From the NCBI GenBank assembly GCA_002700095.1, contig PACL01000018.1, positions 1 through 61,035 on the forward strand: a DNA stretch of 61,035 bases, given 5' to 3'. Positions 24,942-34,502 of the stretch are shown here, piece after piece. A program made the position numbers and the translations under genes. The notes beneath the pieces were generated by a model. That model did no database searches, was not told the DNA's origin, and was given only the letters and a program-made list of their open reading frames with translations. Source of the stretch: Fulvimarina sp. (GTDB taxonomy: Bacteria; Pseudomonadota; Alphaproteobacteria; Rhizobiales; Rhizobiaceae). Within the stretch, counting starts at the first letter, position 1; each line of letters opens with the position of its first letter.

Positions 24942-27644
24942 GTGTTCAGAAGATTGCTTGGCCTGTTCAGGCGCTATGCCCGGCAGCACCGGCACCTGGC
25001 CGTGACAGGGTTCTCCTTCGGCGCCACCAGCGCGTCGAAGCGCGGGGCGCTGGACACCGGGCAGATCACCGGCCACGTGGACCGCGTGGTGCTGCACGGC
25101 GACAGGGTCACCTTCACCGGCTGGACCACCGCCGAGCGGATCACCCTGGTCTCGGGGGTGAGCCGCGGCGTGACCCGGCCTTCGGTCCTGCGCACCGACG
25201 TGGCCGAGGCCTACGGCATCTCGCCCCGGGTCGGGTTCGAGATCACCCAGCCCTTCGGCAACGGCCGCTTCACCCTGCTGGCCGAGGCCGGGCCGCGCAG
25301 GATCCAGCACCATTGCGCGCCGATCGGCCGGCTGCAGCTGAAGCGCAACAGCGCGGGGCTGTTCCTGCGGTTTCTCGGCGCGGTGCTGCGCGCGGCGCCC
25401 CACGCGGTGAAGGCGCTGCGGTCCAACGACACCGCCGCCCGGGCCGAGGTGAAGCGGATCCTGGGGCTGGACACCCGGCCGGAGGCGGCGCCGATGGATG
25501 TGCATCTCTTCGCGGAGGCGCGCGGGGCGGAGGGCATGGGCCACGCCTCTGGTCCGGCCCGCGCTTCTGCGCCGGCCCCCGCTTCTGCGCCGACCCCCGC
25601 CCCCGATCCGCAGCCGGTCACCATCGTGCTGCCGGTCTACAACGCCTTCTCGCTGCTGCCCGACGTGCTGGCCCGCGTGGTGGAGAACACCGACCTGCCC
25701 TGGCACCTGGTGGTGATCGAGGATTGCTCCTCGGACCCCGAGGTGCGGCCCTGGCTGACCGACTGGGTCGGCCAGCGCGAGGCCGAAGCGCCGGGCCGCA
25801 TCACGCTGCTGCTGAACGAGGAGAACAAGGGCTTCATCCGGTCGGTCAACCGCGGCTTCGCCGAGGCGCTCCGGCGCGGCCACCACGTGATGCTTCTGAA
25901 CTCGGACGCCTTCGTGCCGGCCGGCTGGGCCAGCCGCCTGCTGCGCCCGATCCTGGCGGGCCGCGACGTGGCCACGGTCACGCCGATGTCCAACGACGCC
26001 GAGATCTTCTCTGTCCCGGCGATCTGCGCCCGCACGGTGATCGAACCGGGGCAGGGCGACGCGATGGACGCCCTGGCCCGGACCTTCCACCCCGAGGCGA
26101 CCCTGGCCGAGGCCCCCACCGGCGTGGGCTTCTGCATGGCGATGAACATCGACTACCTGCGCAAGGTCCCGGAATTCGACACCTCCTTCGGCCGCGGCTA
26201 CGGCGAGGAGGTCGACTGGTGCCAGAAGATCCGCGCCATGGGCGGCAAGCACCTGGGGCTGCCCGGGCTCTTCGTGGAACACCGCGGCGGCGAGAGCTTC
26301 GGCAGCGAAGAGAAGCTCAAGCTGGTCAAGAAGAACAACGAGACGATCGCGCGCCGCTACCCGCCCTATGACATGGAAGTGCAGGGCTTCATCGCCGCCG
26401 ACCCGCTGGTCACCGCGCGCGTGGCGCTGGCCGTGGCCTGGGCGATGAGCCGCCCGGGCGAGGCGGAGGAAGAGACCGGCTTTCCGATCTACGTGGCCCA
26501 TTCCATGGGCGGCGGGGCCGAGAAATACCTGGAGCGCCGGATCGAGACCGACCTCGACCGTGGCCGGCCGTCGCTGGTGCTGCGGCTGGGCGGGCCGTCG
26601 CGCTGGCAGGTCGAGGTGGTGTCGAAGGCCGGCCGCGTGGCGGGCATGACCGAGGACTGGGATTTCGTGAAACGCCTGCTGGAGCCGGTCTCGCGGCGCC
26701 ACCTGGTCTATTCCTGCGCGGTGGGCGACCCGGACCCGGCCGAGCTGCCCGGCCACCTGCTGGAGCTGCTGGGCGAGACCGACACGCTCGAGGTGCTGTT
26801 CCACGATTTCTTCCCGCTGACGCCCTCCTACACGCTGCTCGATTCCGACGGGTGCTATCGCGGCCCGGTCACCGATGACCGCACCGACAGCGCCCATGGC
26901 ATCCAGCGTCCCGACGGCACCAGGGTCACCCTGGCCGAGTGGCGCGGGGCCTGGGGCGCGCTGATGGCGCGGGCGGACGCGCTGGTGGTGTTCTCGGACG
27001 ACAGCCACCTGCAGGTGAGCGCGGCCTATCCCGACCACGCCGGCAAGCTGGTGCTGCGCCCGCACGAGATGCTGGCCCGCGTGCCGCGCCTCGTCCCGCC
27101 GGAGGCGGGCCCGCGCACGGTCGCGGTGCTGGGCAACATCGGCTACCAGAAGGGCGCCGCCGTGGTGGCCGATCTGGGCCGGCTGATCGAGAGCGAACAG
27201 GGCCTGAGCCTGGTGCTGATCGGCAATGTGGACCCGGCCTATATCCCGCCCGCCAGCGTCCCGGTGCATGGCGATTACGAGATCGCCGAGCTGCCCGACC
27301 TGGCGGCGCGCTACGGCATCACCGACTGGCTGATCCCCTCGGTCTGGCCCGAGACCTTTTCCTTCACCACCCACGAGGCGCTGGCCACCGGCCTGCCGGT
27401 CTATGCCTTCGCCATCGGCGCCCAGGGCGCGGCGGTGGCGCGCGCGGACAACGGCCGGGCGGTGCCCTTCGATGCCGACGGCACGCTGGCCCGCGACGTG
27501 CTGAGCGCGCTCAGGGACGACAGCGGGCTGGCCGGTGGCGTCCGTCCCGATGAAGATGCCGACGAAGACCGCACGACAGGAGAGACCGCCCGCGACACCG
27601 GCCCGATGACCCGAGGGTCGGTCCGGCGGGCCGATGCATCATGA
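24942..27644 (+). CDS. Bifunctional glycosyltransferase (GT2 + GT4-like)
   Basis: A 900-residue protein. Residues 1-190 form an accessory domain of unknown fold with an FTGW core; a Pro/Ala linker ([16 protein letters not shown]) leads to a GT2 domain at about 225-480 ([54 protein letters not shown]). A GT-B-like domain follows at about 520-850, with [18 protein letters not shown] and [19 protein letters not shown]. Two active domains suggest it adds two sugars or makes a repeating disaccharide. I chose GTG 24942, which follows AGGAGCATCCAGGGG; TTG 24834 would add 36 unlikely residues. Its stop overlaps the ATG of the next gene (ATGA). Confidence 0.88.
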   Translation: MFRRLLGLFRRYARQHRHLAVTGFSFGATSASKRGALDTGQITGHVDRVVLHGDRVTFTGWTTAERITLVSGVSRGVTRPSVLRTDVAEAYGISPRVGFEITQPFGNGRFTLLAEAGPRRIQHHCAPIGRLQLKRNSAGLFLRFLGAVLRAAPHAVKALRSNDTAARAEVKRILGLDTRPEAAPMDVHLFAEARGAEGMGHASGPARASAPAPASAPTPAPDPQPVTIVLPVYNAFSLLPDVLARVVENTDLPWHLVVIEDCSSDPEVRPWLTDWVGQREAEAPGRITLLLNEENKGFIRSVNRGFAEALRRGHHVMLLNSDAFVPAGWASRLLRPILAGRDVATVTPMSNDAEIFSVPAICARTVIEPGQGDAMDALARTFHPEATLAEAPTGVGFCMAMNIDYLRKVPEFDTSFGRGYGEEVDWCQKIRAMGGKHLGLPGLFVEHRGGESFGSEEKLKLVKKNNETIARRYPPYDMEVQGFIAADPLVTARVALAVAWAMSRPGEAEEETGFPIYVAHSMGGGAEKYLERRIETDLDRGRPSLVLRLGGPSRWQVEVVSKAGRVAGMTEDWDFVKRLLEPVSRRHLVYSCAVGDPDPAELPGHLLELLGETDTLEVLFHDFFPLTPSYTLLDSDGCYRGPVTDDRTDSAHGIQRPDGTRVTLAEWRGAWGALMARADALVVFSDDSHLQVSAAYPDHAGKLVLRPHEMLARVPRLVPPEAGPRTVAVLGNIGYQKGAAVVADLGRLIESEQGLSLVLIGNVDPAYIPPASVPVHGDYEIAELPDLAARYGITDWLIPSVWPETFSFTTHEALATGLPVYAFAIGAQGAAVARADNGRAVPFDADGTLARDVLSALRDDSGLAGGVRPDEDADEDRTTGETARDTGPMTRGSVRRADAS

Positions 27645-28366
27645 GCAAGATCAGCATACCCATAAAACGGCTGGAAAACGCCGGGATCGAGGTTCTGCCG
27701 CGCGGCAACGGCGGCCAGGTCGGCCTGCCGCGGCACACGGTGCTCGAGGCGCCGGGCAGCCTGAAATGGACCAATTACGAACATTCGATCGAACTGGGGG
27801 CGTTCTCCTACCAGGTGTCGGGCTATTGCTTCGCCGCGCGGATCGGGCGCTACTGCTCCTTCGGGGAAGACGTGCAGATCGGGCGGCAGAACCACCCGAT
27901 GAGCTGGGTGTCGACCTCGCCGGCCTTCTACCTGGGGGATCAGCTGTTCTCGCTGGGCCGGAACTTCACCGGCGGGCGGGAATACCACGATTACAAGTTC
28001 ACCTTCGATGGCCCGCCGACCCGGGTGAAGATCACCAATATCGGCAATGACGTCTGGATCGGCCACGGCGCCTATATCGCCGCCGGCGTGACGATCCGCC
28101 ATGGCGCGGTGGTGGCGGCCAACGCGGTGGTGACCAAGGACGTGCCGGCCTATGCGGTGGTCGCGGGCAACCCGGCGGTGATCAAGCGCTGGCGGGTGGA
28201 CCCCAACATCATCTCGGGCATGCTGCGTTCGCGCTGGTGGCGGTTCGCGCCCTGGCAGCTGACGCATCTGGACCCGTCGAAGCCGCACCAGTTCGTCACC
28301 GGCGTGCTGGGCATGGATGGCGAGCCCGAGTTCCAGCCCGACGTCTTCGACCTGCGCAACAGCTGA
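27641..28366 (+). CDS. Hexapeptide-repeat acyltransferase (CatB/xenobiotic acetyltransferase-like)
   Basis: A 241-residue left-handed beta-helix O-acyltransferase. Hexapeptide turns run through [20 protein letters not shown] and, after an insertion, [46 protein letters not shown], a classic acetyltransferase core; the NHP in the first coil matches the usual catalytic His region. It probably acetylates a sugar of the polysaccharide. It overlaps the upstream glycosyltransferase by 4 bp, indicating translational coupling. Confidence 0.93.
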   Translation: MSKISIPIKRLENAGIEVLPRGNGGQVGLPRHTVLEAPGSLKWTNYEHSIELGAFSYQVSGYCFAARIGRYCSFGEDVQIGRQNHPMSWVSTSPAFYLGDQLFSLGRNFTGGREYHDYKFTFDGPPTRVKITNIGNDVWIGHGAYIAAGVTIRHGAVVAANAVVTKDVPAYAVVAGNPAVIKRWRVDPNIISGMLRSRWWRFAPWQLTHLDPSKPHQFVTGVLGMDGEPEFQPDVFDLRNS

Positions 28367-28454
28367 GCTGTCCGGCGCGGGCCGGAGTGAATGCTCAAGC
28401 CCCGCCCGGCGGCGGGACAACGGCCGGACAAGGCCCAGCCCTCGGAGTGAGACC

Positions 28455-29267
28455 ATGCCGATTTCATCCCTGACCTCCCAGGCTTCGGCCAATGGCACGG
28501 CGCTGGCGGCGCAATCGCCGATCGTCTTCCTGCACATCCCCAAGACGGCGGGACAGACCATCCACAACGCCCTGGCCGCCATGGTGGGGGGGCGGCATGT
28601 CAGCCCGATCCGCACCCATACCCAGGCCCCGGGCGACGCGCCGCAGATGCCGGCGGGCTATGCGCTCTATTCCGGCCATATCGACTGGACCGAGCTTGAA
28701 ACCCTGCCCGGCGGGCGCTTCACCTTCACCGTGCTGCGCGACCCGCGCGAGAGGATCGCGTCCTTCTACTTCTTCCTGCTGAAGGAGGCCGAGGCGCTGG
28801 ACCGCGCGGCGCTGGAGCGCCCCGAGAACCACGGCAAGAAGCTGATCCTGCAGCGGTCGGCCGAGGAGTATTTCTTTGGCGGACCGGCCGGGTTCAATGC
28901 CTTCATCCGGGATCATTACGACAATTTCTACGTCTCCTACCTGGCCACGCGGAAGATGCGCGGCCGGCCCGAGCTGCGCGACCTGACCGCGGCGCAGAGG
29001 CTTGAGAAGGCGCTGGCCAACACCTCGCATATCGACCGGATCTACCCGATCTCCGGCCTGGGCCAGCTGGAAGCCGACATCGCCGCCCGCTTCGGCGCGC
29101 AGATCTCGGTGACGGGGACCTATGTCAACGCGGGCCCGATGGCGCGCGAGCAGAGCCGCTGGCCGAAGCTTCTGAACCGCATCGCCACCGACAGGGGCCG
29201 CGCCGATCTGGAAGCCTTCGCCGAGGGCGACCTGGAACTGATGGAGCGCCTGGGCGTCAGCACCTGA
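28455..29267 (+). CDS. Sulfotransferase family protein
   Basis: A 270-residue predicted sulfotransferase with IVFLHIPKTAGQTIHNAL (about residues 23-40) and FTVLRDPRERIASFYFFLL. ATG 28455 is preceded by GGAGTGAG. It closes the plus-strand run glycosyltransferase-acyltransferase-sulfotransferase. Repeat A3 follows 36 bp after the stop. Confidence 0.9.
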   Translation: MPISSLTSQASANGTALAAQSPIVFLHIPKTAGQTIHNALAAMVGGRHVSPIRTHTQAPGDAPQMPAGYALYSGHIDWTELETLPGGRFTFTVLRDPRERIASFYFFLLKEAEALDRAALERPENHGKKLILQRSAEEYFFGGPAGFNAFIRDHYDNFYVSYLATRKMRGRPELRDLTAAQRLEKALANTSHIDRIYPISGLGQLEADIAARFGAQISVTGTYVNAGPMAREQSRWPKLLNRIATDRGRADLEAFAEGDLELMERLGVST

Positions 29268-29303
29268 AGGCCTGGGCGGCGCGCCTGTTGCGGGCCGGTC
29301 GCA

Positions 29304-29452
29304 GGAGTATTTTTCCAAAGGTGAAGACATGGGGTGGTCACGCTGCCCCAATGGCCCCCCTGTTTGCCGCCCTCGGGTCCGACATCTGCAAACAAGCCGA
29401 GGGGAGGGCCGTCCGCGCCGTCCTCCTGTCTTCTTCTTGGGTCAAATACTCC
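29304..29452. repeat. MITE-like palindromic repeat A3
   Basis: A 149-bp element with terminal arms GGAGTATTTTTCCAAAGGTG and CTTCTTGGGTCAAATACTCC, and the shared core at 29361-29394 (TGTTTGCCGCCCTCGGGTCC...). It fills the convergent gap between the sulfotransferase and the next GT2 gene, so it could also terminate both transcripts. Confidence 0.85.
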
Positions 29453-29511
29453 GACGCAACGCCGGCCAGGGGCACAGGTCCCGGGACAGGGCGCCCGTCA
29501 GCTGTGCGCCG

Positions 29512-30438
29512 TTACATCCGCCGGGTCAGGGCCAGCGCCGGCAGGATCAGGCGGCCGGCCATGTCCGAGCGGCGGGCGCCGCTTTCGCGCAAGGCCCTCA
29601 GGCGGATCGGGTCGTTCAGCAGGCGTTCGGCGGCGATGCGGTGCGGGGGCAGCAGGCCTTCGGGGCGGGTCACCAGCGCGGTGAGGTTCTGTTTGACCCA
29701 GGCGCGGTAGCGGCCCCCCGCAAGCGCGCCCATGCGTTGGGCCCCGGCGATCAGCCCGCGGTGGGCGCCCAGCGTCTGGCTGTCGTGCTGGCGGTAGTAG
29801 AGCACCCGGTCGTCATGCACATGCACCTGCGCCCCCACCGCCGAGAGCCGCAGGTAGACCCACCAGTCGTGGAACGGCACATGGGCCACGCCGCCGTGGC
29901 GCAGCGCCACCAGCGCCGGGCCGTTCAGCGTCAGCGTGTTGCCCGCCAGGATGTTCTGCACCAGCGCGTTGTGGAACGACGGCCGCGGCAGCCGGCGCGG
30001 CTTGCGCCGGGTCGGGCGCAGCGCGGCGTCGGTCTCCAGCGTATGGGCGGCCGAGACCATGGGATGCGCCCGGTCCAGCCCCGAAAGCCCCACCGTCAGC
30101 CGGTTCGGCAGCCAGACATCGTCCTGGTCCGACAGGGCCACGGGGCCCACGGGAAGCTCGGGGTCGCAGAGCAGCGACAGGAAATTCGCCGCCGAGCCGC
30201 GCCCGGGCCCCCGTTTCAGCACGATCTCGCGCTCGGGGTGGCGGGCGGCGAAGGCCTGCAGGATCTCCCATGTGCCGTCGGTCGACAGGTCGTCCGAGAC
30301 CCAGAGCGCCCAGTTGTCGTGGTCCTGCGCGAGGTAGCTGTCGAGCTGCGCCTGCAGGTAGCGCGCGCCGTTCCAGGTCGCCAGAAGGATGCGGACGGGC
30401 GGGCCGGAGGAGAGGGCGGGCGCGGACGCGGCGGACAT
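29512..30438 (-). CDS. Glycosyltransferase family 2, candidate rhamnosyltransferase
   Basis: A 308-residue GT-A enzyme: VRILLATWNGARYLQAQLDSYL, the donor-site SDDLSTDGTW, and the metal-binding LSDQDDVWLPNRL at about residue 105, a pattern characteristic of bacterial rhamnosyltransferases. A C-terminal amphipathic region could touch the membrane. Given the rml operon on the same replicon, rhamnose transfer is the best guess, but specificity is inferred. ATG 30438; it is 6 bp downstream of kpsM and likely co-transcribed. Confidence 0.85.
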   Translation of the reverse strand: MSAASAPALSSGPPVRILLATWNGARYLQAQLDSYLAQDHDNWALWVSDDLSTDGTWEILQAFAARHPEREIVLKRGPGRGSAANFLSLLCDPELPVGPVALSDQDDVWLPNRLTVGLSGLDRAHPMVSAAHTLETDAALRPTRRKPRRLPRPSFHNALVQNILAGNTLTLNGPALVALRHGGVAHVPFHDWWVYLRLSAVGAQVHVHDDRVLYYRQHDSQTLGAHRGLIAGAQRMGALAGGRYRAWVKQNLTALVTRPEGLLPPHRIAAERLLNDPIRLRALRESGARRSDMAGRLILPALALTRRM

Positions 30439-30444
30439 CGGGGC

Positions 30445-31302
30445 TCAGATCTCCAGCAATTCGCGGTAATGGCGCGACAGGAACAGCATGCCGGTCAGGC
30501 CGACCAGCCCCGTGACGATAAAGACGTAGATCGGGCTGGCATAGAGGGCGTCGTAATGGATGTAGAAGCCCGAGCGGATCTTGCCGATGCAATGCACCAG
30601 CGGGTTCCACCAGAGCCAGCCGCGATAGGGTTCGGGCATGTTCTCATAGAGGAAGATCACCCCCGAGATGAACACCAGCGGCCGGCTGATGATGCTCCAG
30701 ACCCGGCCCCAGAGTTCGTATTTCATGAACAAAAAGCCGTTCAGCAGCCCGACCGCCGCGGCGAAGCCGATCAGCATGGTATAGCCGGTCAGGATGGTGC
30801 CGAACTCGATCACCGTCTGGGTCACGTAGATCGACCGGATCGCGGTGATCACGATCAGGGACACCAGCGCCTGGGTCAGCGTCGTCAGCAGCAGCTTGGC
30901 GGCCAGCGTGTCGAAGAAGGTCACGCCCGGGTAGGCCAGCAGCGGCCGCGAGGTGCGCACCGCGTTGGCCACCGCGCTCGAGATCGTGGAATACATCAGG
31001 AACGGCACCAGCCCGGTGGCGTAGAAGATCGCGAAATTGGTGCCGAGCGCGGGGCTGCGGAACCCGGCCGAGAAGATCGCCGTCAGCAGGGTGATGCCCA
31101 GCACGGGTTCGAGCACCATCCAGACATAGCCCCCCGGAGAGCGGCCATAGGTCGCGGACATGTCGCGCAGGATCAGCGCAGCGATCGTGCGGCACGTGGC
31201 GAAGCGGCGGTTGGTGCTGGGGTCGGGCGCGCGCGCCACCGGCGGCGGGGCGTAATCCGAAAGCGAAGAGGAGGCGGACGAGGTATCGGGTGTGGCCGTC
31301 AT
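30445..31302 (-). CDS. kpsM: Capsule polysaccharide ABC exporter, membrane subunit (KpsM-like)
   Basis: ABC-2 type permease, 285 residues, with a cytoplasmic N-terminus (about 45 residues, Ser/Pro-rich) and six predicted membrane helices starting near LEPVLGITLLTAIFSAGF. Motifs typical of KpsM/BexB/CtrC include RDMSATYGRSPGGYVWMVLEP and the late WWNPLVHCIGKIRSGFY. It pairs with the ATPase encoded at 33335 to export glycan across the inner membrane. ATG 31302; divergent from kpsE. Confidence 0.94.
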   Translation of the reverse strand: MTATPDTSSASSSLSDYAPPPVARAPDPSTNRRFATCRTIAALILRDMSATYGRSPGGYVWMVLEPVLGITLLTAIFSAGFRSPALGTNFAIFYATGLVPFLMYSTISSAVANAVRTSRPLLAYPGVTFFDTLAAKLLLTTLTQALVSLIVITAIRSIYVTQTVIEFGTILTGYTMLIGFAAAVGLLNGFLFMKYELWGRVWSIISRPLVFISGVIFLYENMPEPYRGWLWWNPLVHCIGKIRSGFYIHYDALYASPIYVFIVTGLVGLTGMLFLSRHYRELLEI

Positions 31303-31731
31303 GCGGGATCTGCGGATGTCGATCGTGTCTGAAGAAGCAGGGCGCCCCGGAGCGTTTCGGGGCAGGCGGTCTGAGTTCTGCTGCGGTTTCGGGGCTTTCG
31401 GCCTTGGGCCCCCCGGGACCGAGGCGCCGGGGCCGGGAAGCTGTGGATACGGGACCTCCGGAGTGGGGACCTCATTGGGGACCTCTGGATTCGGGTGGGG
31501 ACGGGGCTTTCTACCCGGGCGCGGCGGAGGCCGGAACTCCGGAGACGGGATACCAGGTCCCGGATGCCGGGTCCCGGTGCGGGTCCCGGCGCGGGTCTTG
31601 GGTTGTCTCTCGGGGCCGTCTCTCGGAACGTCGGGCTGGCGGCGGCGGTGCGGGCCTCCTCCCCGGGCGGGGCGCTGTCGGCTTGCTGAATAAAACTCCT
31701 GCGTTTATGTATCACGGAATCCTTACATACA
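31303..31731. other. Divergent intergenic region kpsM / kpsE
   Basis: A 429-bp gap without a credible gene. It contains short direct repeats (GGGACCTC repeated near 31456-31490) and, close to kpsE, an A+T-rich promoter-like segment (see 31683-31711). Confidence 0.5.
31683..31711 (+). promoter_or_regulatory. Candidate sigma-70 promoter of kpsE
   Basis: TTGCTG (31683-31688), 17-bp spacer, TATGTA (31706-31711). Transcription would start about 14 nt before ATG 31732, leaving almost no leader and no clear Shine-Dalgarno sequence. Confidence 0.4.
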
Positions 31732-33255
31732 ATGACCGTCAGTCCGGAGCGCCCTTTGACCGCATCCTCCTCCGCCGACCCGAAACGGGCGGCACAGACC
31801 GGAGCCGAAGACCCGGGGACACAGACCGACCAGGACGCACAGCGCTTCCGGCAGAGTGACGACACCGAGACCGGCGAGACCGAGCGGGACGAGACCGACG
31901 CCGGTACGGACGCCGGTACAGACGGGGAAATCGACCCGGAGACGGGCGAGCCGAAGCCCGGATCGCTGGCCGCGCGCCGCGCCGCCGCCCAGGCCGTGCG
32001 CGCCGAGGCCGAGGCGGCGCTGAAGGCCCGCAAGGAAGCCCGCGCCATCGCCGAGACCCAGAAGGCCGAGCGCGAACTGGCCCGGGCCGAGGCCGAGGCC
32101 AACAAGCAGGCCGCCATCGACAATGCCGCCCCCCCGGTGCACCGCGCCCGGGCCAAGCGGCGCCATTACATGATGGTCACCAGCTTCATCTTCCTGGTTC
32201 TGCTGCCGGCGGCCCTGTCGGCCTGGTACCTGTGGGAACGGGCGACCGACCAATATGCCTCCTATGTCGGCTTTTCGGTCCGGACCGAGGAACAGGGCCC
32301 CTCGATCGAGGGGCTGTTCGGGGTGTCGGACCTGTCGGGCTCCAGCTCGTCGGACACCGATATCCTTTACGAATTCCTGCAAAGCCAGCAGCTGGTCTCG
32401 GCCGTGGACAAGGACCTGGGCATCCGCGCGATGTGGTCCCGGCCCGGGGTCGAGAAGGACCCGATCTTCGCCTATAACGGGCCCGGCACGATCGAGGACC
32501 TGACCGCGCACTGGGGCAAGAAGGTCAAGATCTACTACGACAGCAATTCCGGCCTGATCCAGCTGCGGGTGCTGGCCTTCGATCCGGACGAGGCCCAGGC
32601 CATCGCCGAGGCGATCTACGAAGAGAGCAGCGCGATGATCAACCGGCTTTCGGCGATCGCGCGCGAGGATGCGATCAGCTATGCCCGGGACGAGCTGGAA
32701 GAGGCGCAGGAGCAGCTGCGCGAGGCGCGGATCGAGCTGCAGGCCTTCCGGAACCGGACCCAGATCGTCGATCCCACGATCCAGAGCCAGTCCCAGTCCG
32801 GCCTGATCGGCGCGCTGGAGACCGAGCTGGCCCAGGCGCAGATCGAACGCCAGCTGCTGGCCGACACCGCGCGCGAGAACGACCCCCGGGTCACCCAGAT
32901 CGACCGCCGGATCGAGGCGATCGAGAAGCAGATCGCCGCCGAACGCTCGGTGATCGGGCTGGAAGGTGCCGACCAGTCGGCCACGGTGGCCGACCTGGTC
33001 GGTCAGTACGAGGCGCTGGCCGCGGACCTGCAATTCGCCCAGGAGGCCTATACCGCGGCGCGGGTGGCCTTTGATTCGGCCCGCAACGAGGCGCGGCGGC
33101 AAAGCCGCTACCTGGCCGCCCACGTGCCGCCGACCAAGGCCGAGCGCGCGGAATATCCCGACCGGGTCAGCACGCTGACGGTGATCGTGCTGTTCCTCTT
33201 CGTGGCCTGGGCTTTCCTGGTGCTGGTGGCCTATGCGCTGCGCGACAGGCGCTGA
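31732..33255 (+). CDS. kpsE: Capsule export inner-membrane/periplasmic adaptor (KpsE/BexC/CtrB-like)
   Basis: Polysaccharide co-polymerase of the PCP-3 class, 507 residues, linking the ABC exporter to the outer-membrane OPX channel. Residues 1-145 are an unusually long acidic, Ala/Glu-rich cytoplasmic region with a predicted coiled coil (AVRAEAEAALKARKEARAIA). The first membrane helix is about 147-168 (VTSFIFLVLLPAALSAWYLW); the periplasmic coiled coil spans about 310-390 (RDELEEAQEQLREARIELQA); the second helix lies near the C-terminus (TVIVLFLFVAWAFLVLVAYA). The topology is diagnostic; the N-terminal extension is longer than in E. coli KpsE. Confidence 0.93.
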   Translation: MTVSPERPLTASSSADPKRAAQTGAEDPGTQTDQDAQRFRQSDDTETGETERDETDAGTDAGTDGEIDPETGEPKPGSLAARRAAAQAVRAEAEAALKARKEARAIAETQKAERELARAEAEANKQAAIDNAAPPVHRARAKRRHYMMVTSFIFLVLLPAALSAWYLWERATDQYASYVGFSVRTEEQGPSIEGLFGVSDLSGSSSSDTDILYEFLQSQQLVSAVDKDLGIRAMWSRPGVEKDPIFAYNGPGTIEDLTAHWGKKVKIYYDSNSGLIQLRVLAFDPDEAQAIAEAIYEESSAMINRLSAIAREDAISYARDELEEAQEQLREARIELQAFRNRTQIVDPTIQSQSQSGLIGALETELAQAQIERQLLADTARENDPRVTQIDRRIEAIEKQIAAERSVIGLEGADQSATVADLVGQYEALAADLQFAQEAYTAARVAFDSARNEARRQSRYLAAHVPPTKAERAEYPDRVSTLTVIVLFLFVAWAFLVLVAYALRDRR

Positions 33256-33334
33256 TCCGGGCGCCTGACCCCGGCCGTCCCGGCGCTGCCGGGGCAGGCC
33301 TGACGGAGCTGACGGAAGCCAAGGGACCGAGCCG

Positions 33335-34048
33335 ATGATCGAGCTGCGCAACCTCACCAAGATCTACCGCACCGCGGGCCGCGAGAAGGTGATCTGCGAG
33401 GATCTCAACCTGGTGCTGCCCTCGAACAAGGCGGTGGCGCTTCTGGGGCGCAACGGCACCGGTAAATCCACCCTGCTGAACATGATCTCGGGGCTGGTGC
33501 CGCCGACCTCCGGAGAGGTCGTCACCACCGGCTCGCTGTCCTGGCCGGTGGGGTTCGCGGGCTCGTTCAGTCAGGACATGACCGGGGCGCAGAACGTGAA
33601 GTTCGTGGCCCGCGTCTACGGCGCCGATACCGACGAGACCCGCGATTTCGTCGAGGAATTCGCCGATCTGGGCGAACATTTCCACATGCCGGTGCGGACC
33701 TATTCCACCGGCATGCGCGGGCGGCTGGCCTTTGGCCTGTCGATGGCCTTCCAGTTCGACACCTATCTCGTGGACGAGACCACCTCGGCCGGGGACGGGG
33801 CCTTCAAGGACAAGGCCAATGCGGTCTTCCTGGCGCGGATGAAACATTCCGGCGCGGTGGTGGTGAACCATTCCATGGGGCTGATCCGGGAACTCTGCGA
33901 CGTGGGCGTGGTGCTGGAGGGCGGGCATGCGACCTTCTACGAGGATCTCGAGGAGGCGATCGCGGCCCACGAGGACAACATGTGCCGGGCCACGCGGGCC
34001 ACGATCGACCGCATGACCAGCGCGGCGCGGGCGCGGGCCGGGGGCTGA
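33335..34048 (+). CDS. kpsT: Capsule polysaccharide ABC exporter ATPase (KpsT-like)
   Basis: A 237-residue ATPase. Walker A LGRNGTGKST (residues 37-46), signature motif YSTGMRGRLAFGLS and Walker B YLVDETTSAGD follow the KpsT/CtrD/BexA pattern. The length is that of group-2 capsule ATPases; the C-terminal carbohydrate-binding extension seen in Wzt (O-antigen) ATPases is absent. ATG 33335 is 79 bp after kpsE, so it is probably in the same transcript. Confidence 0.95.
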   Translation: MIELRNLTKIYRTAGREKVICEDLNLVLPSNKAVALLGRNGTGKSTLLNMISGLVPPTSGEVVTTGSLSWPVGFAGSFSQDMTGAQNVKFVARVYGADTDETRDFVEEFADLGEHFHMPVRTYSTGMRGRLAFGLSMAFQFDTYLVDETTSAGDGAFKDKANAVFLARMKHSGAVVVNHSMGLIRELCDVGVVLEGGHATFYEDLEEAIAAHEDNMCRATRATIDRMTSAARARAGG

Positions 34049-34502
34049 GGGGGCAGGAACAGGCAGGACACGGGGGCGGGACCGGGACAGGAACGGGGGG
34101 GCCGCCGCCTGCGCCAGATCTTAATTCAGCCCGGGCGACAGCGCCGCCGGGGCCGCGGCCCGGGGCCCGATCCGAAGCGCGGGACAGGTCTTAAGACTGC
34201 GGGTGAAACGGTACTGGTAAAACAGGCCGCGCCGTGGAAAACCCTTTCGCGACAACGGGAAACAACGGGGACAGCAGGGGGGGATTCGCCCGACTTCCGG
34301 GCGAAATGGGGCGTAAAACCGGCGGGCATCCGCCCAAATGACCGCTTCCCACTGGCCGTATGCTGCGGCCGCGACATTTACCTTTGGCGAAATACTTAAT
34401 TTGGGATAAGAGCGTTTTGCGTGCTATTTGTACAGCTGCTTGTTTTTACTGCATTGGGCTGGTGCCATTTTCTCTGAACGTCCCGTGCTCTGACAAGGGG
34501 CC
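34049..34502. other. Intergenic region upstream of capD-like gene
   Basis: A 454-bp gap, clearly lower in G+C at 34120-34250 and 34375-34475. It contains CTTAATTTGGGATAAG (34395-34410), a near inverted repeat similar to that at 23098. A promoter is expected here but no -35/-10 pair stands out. No gene is seen. Confidence 0.5.

Noticed and set aside
24252..27374. A 1040-codon minus-strand frame
   Set aside because: Antisense to the large GT2/GT4 protein; composition is typical shadow.
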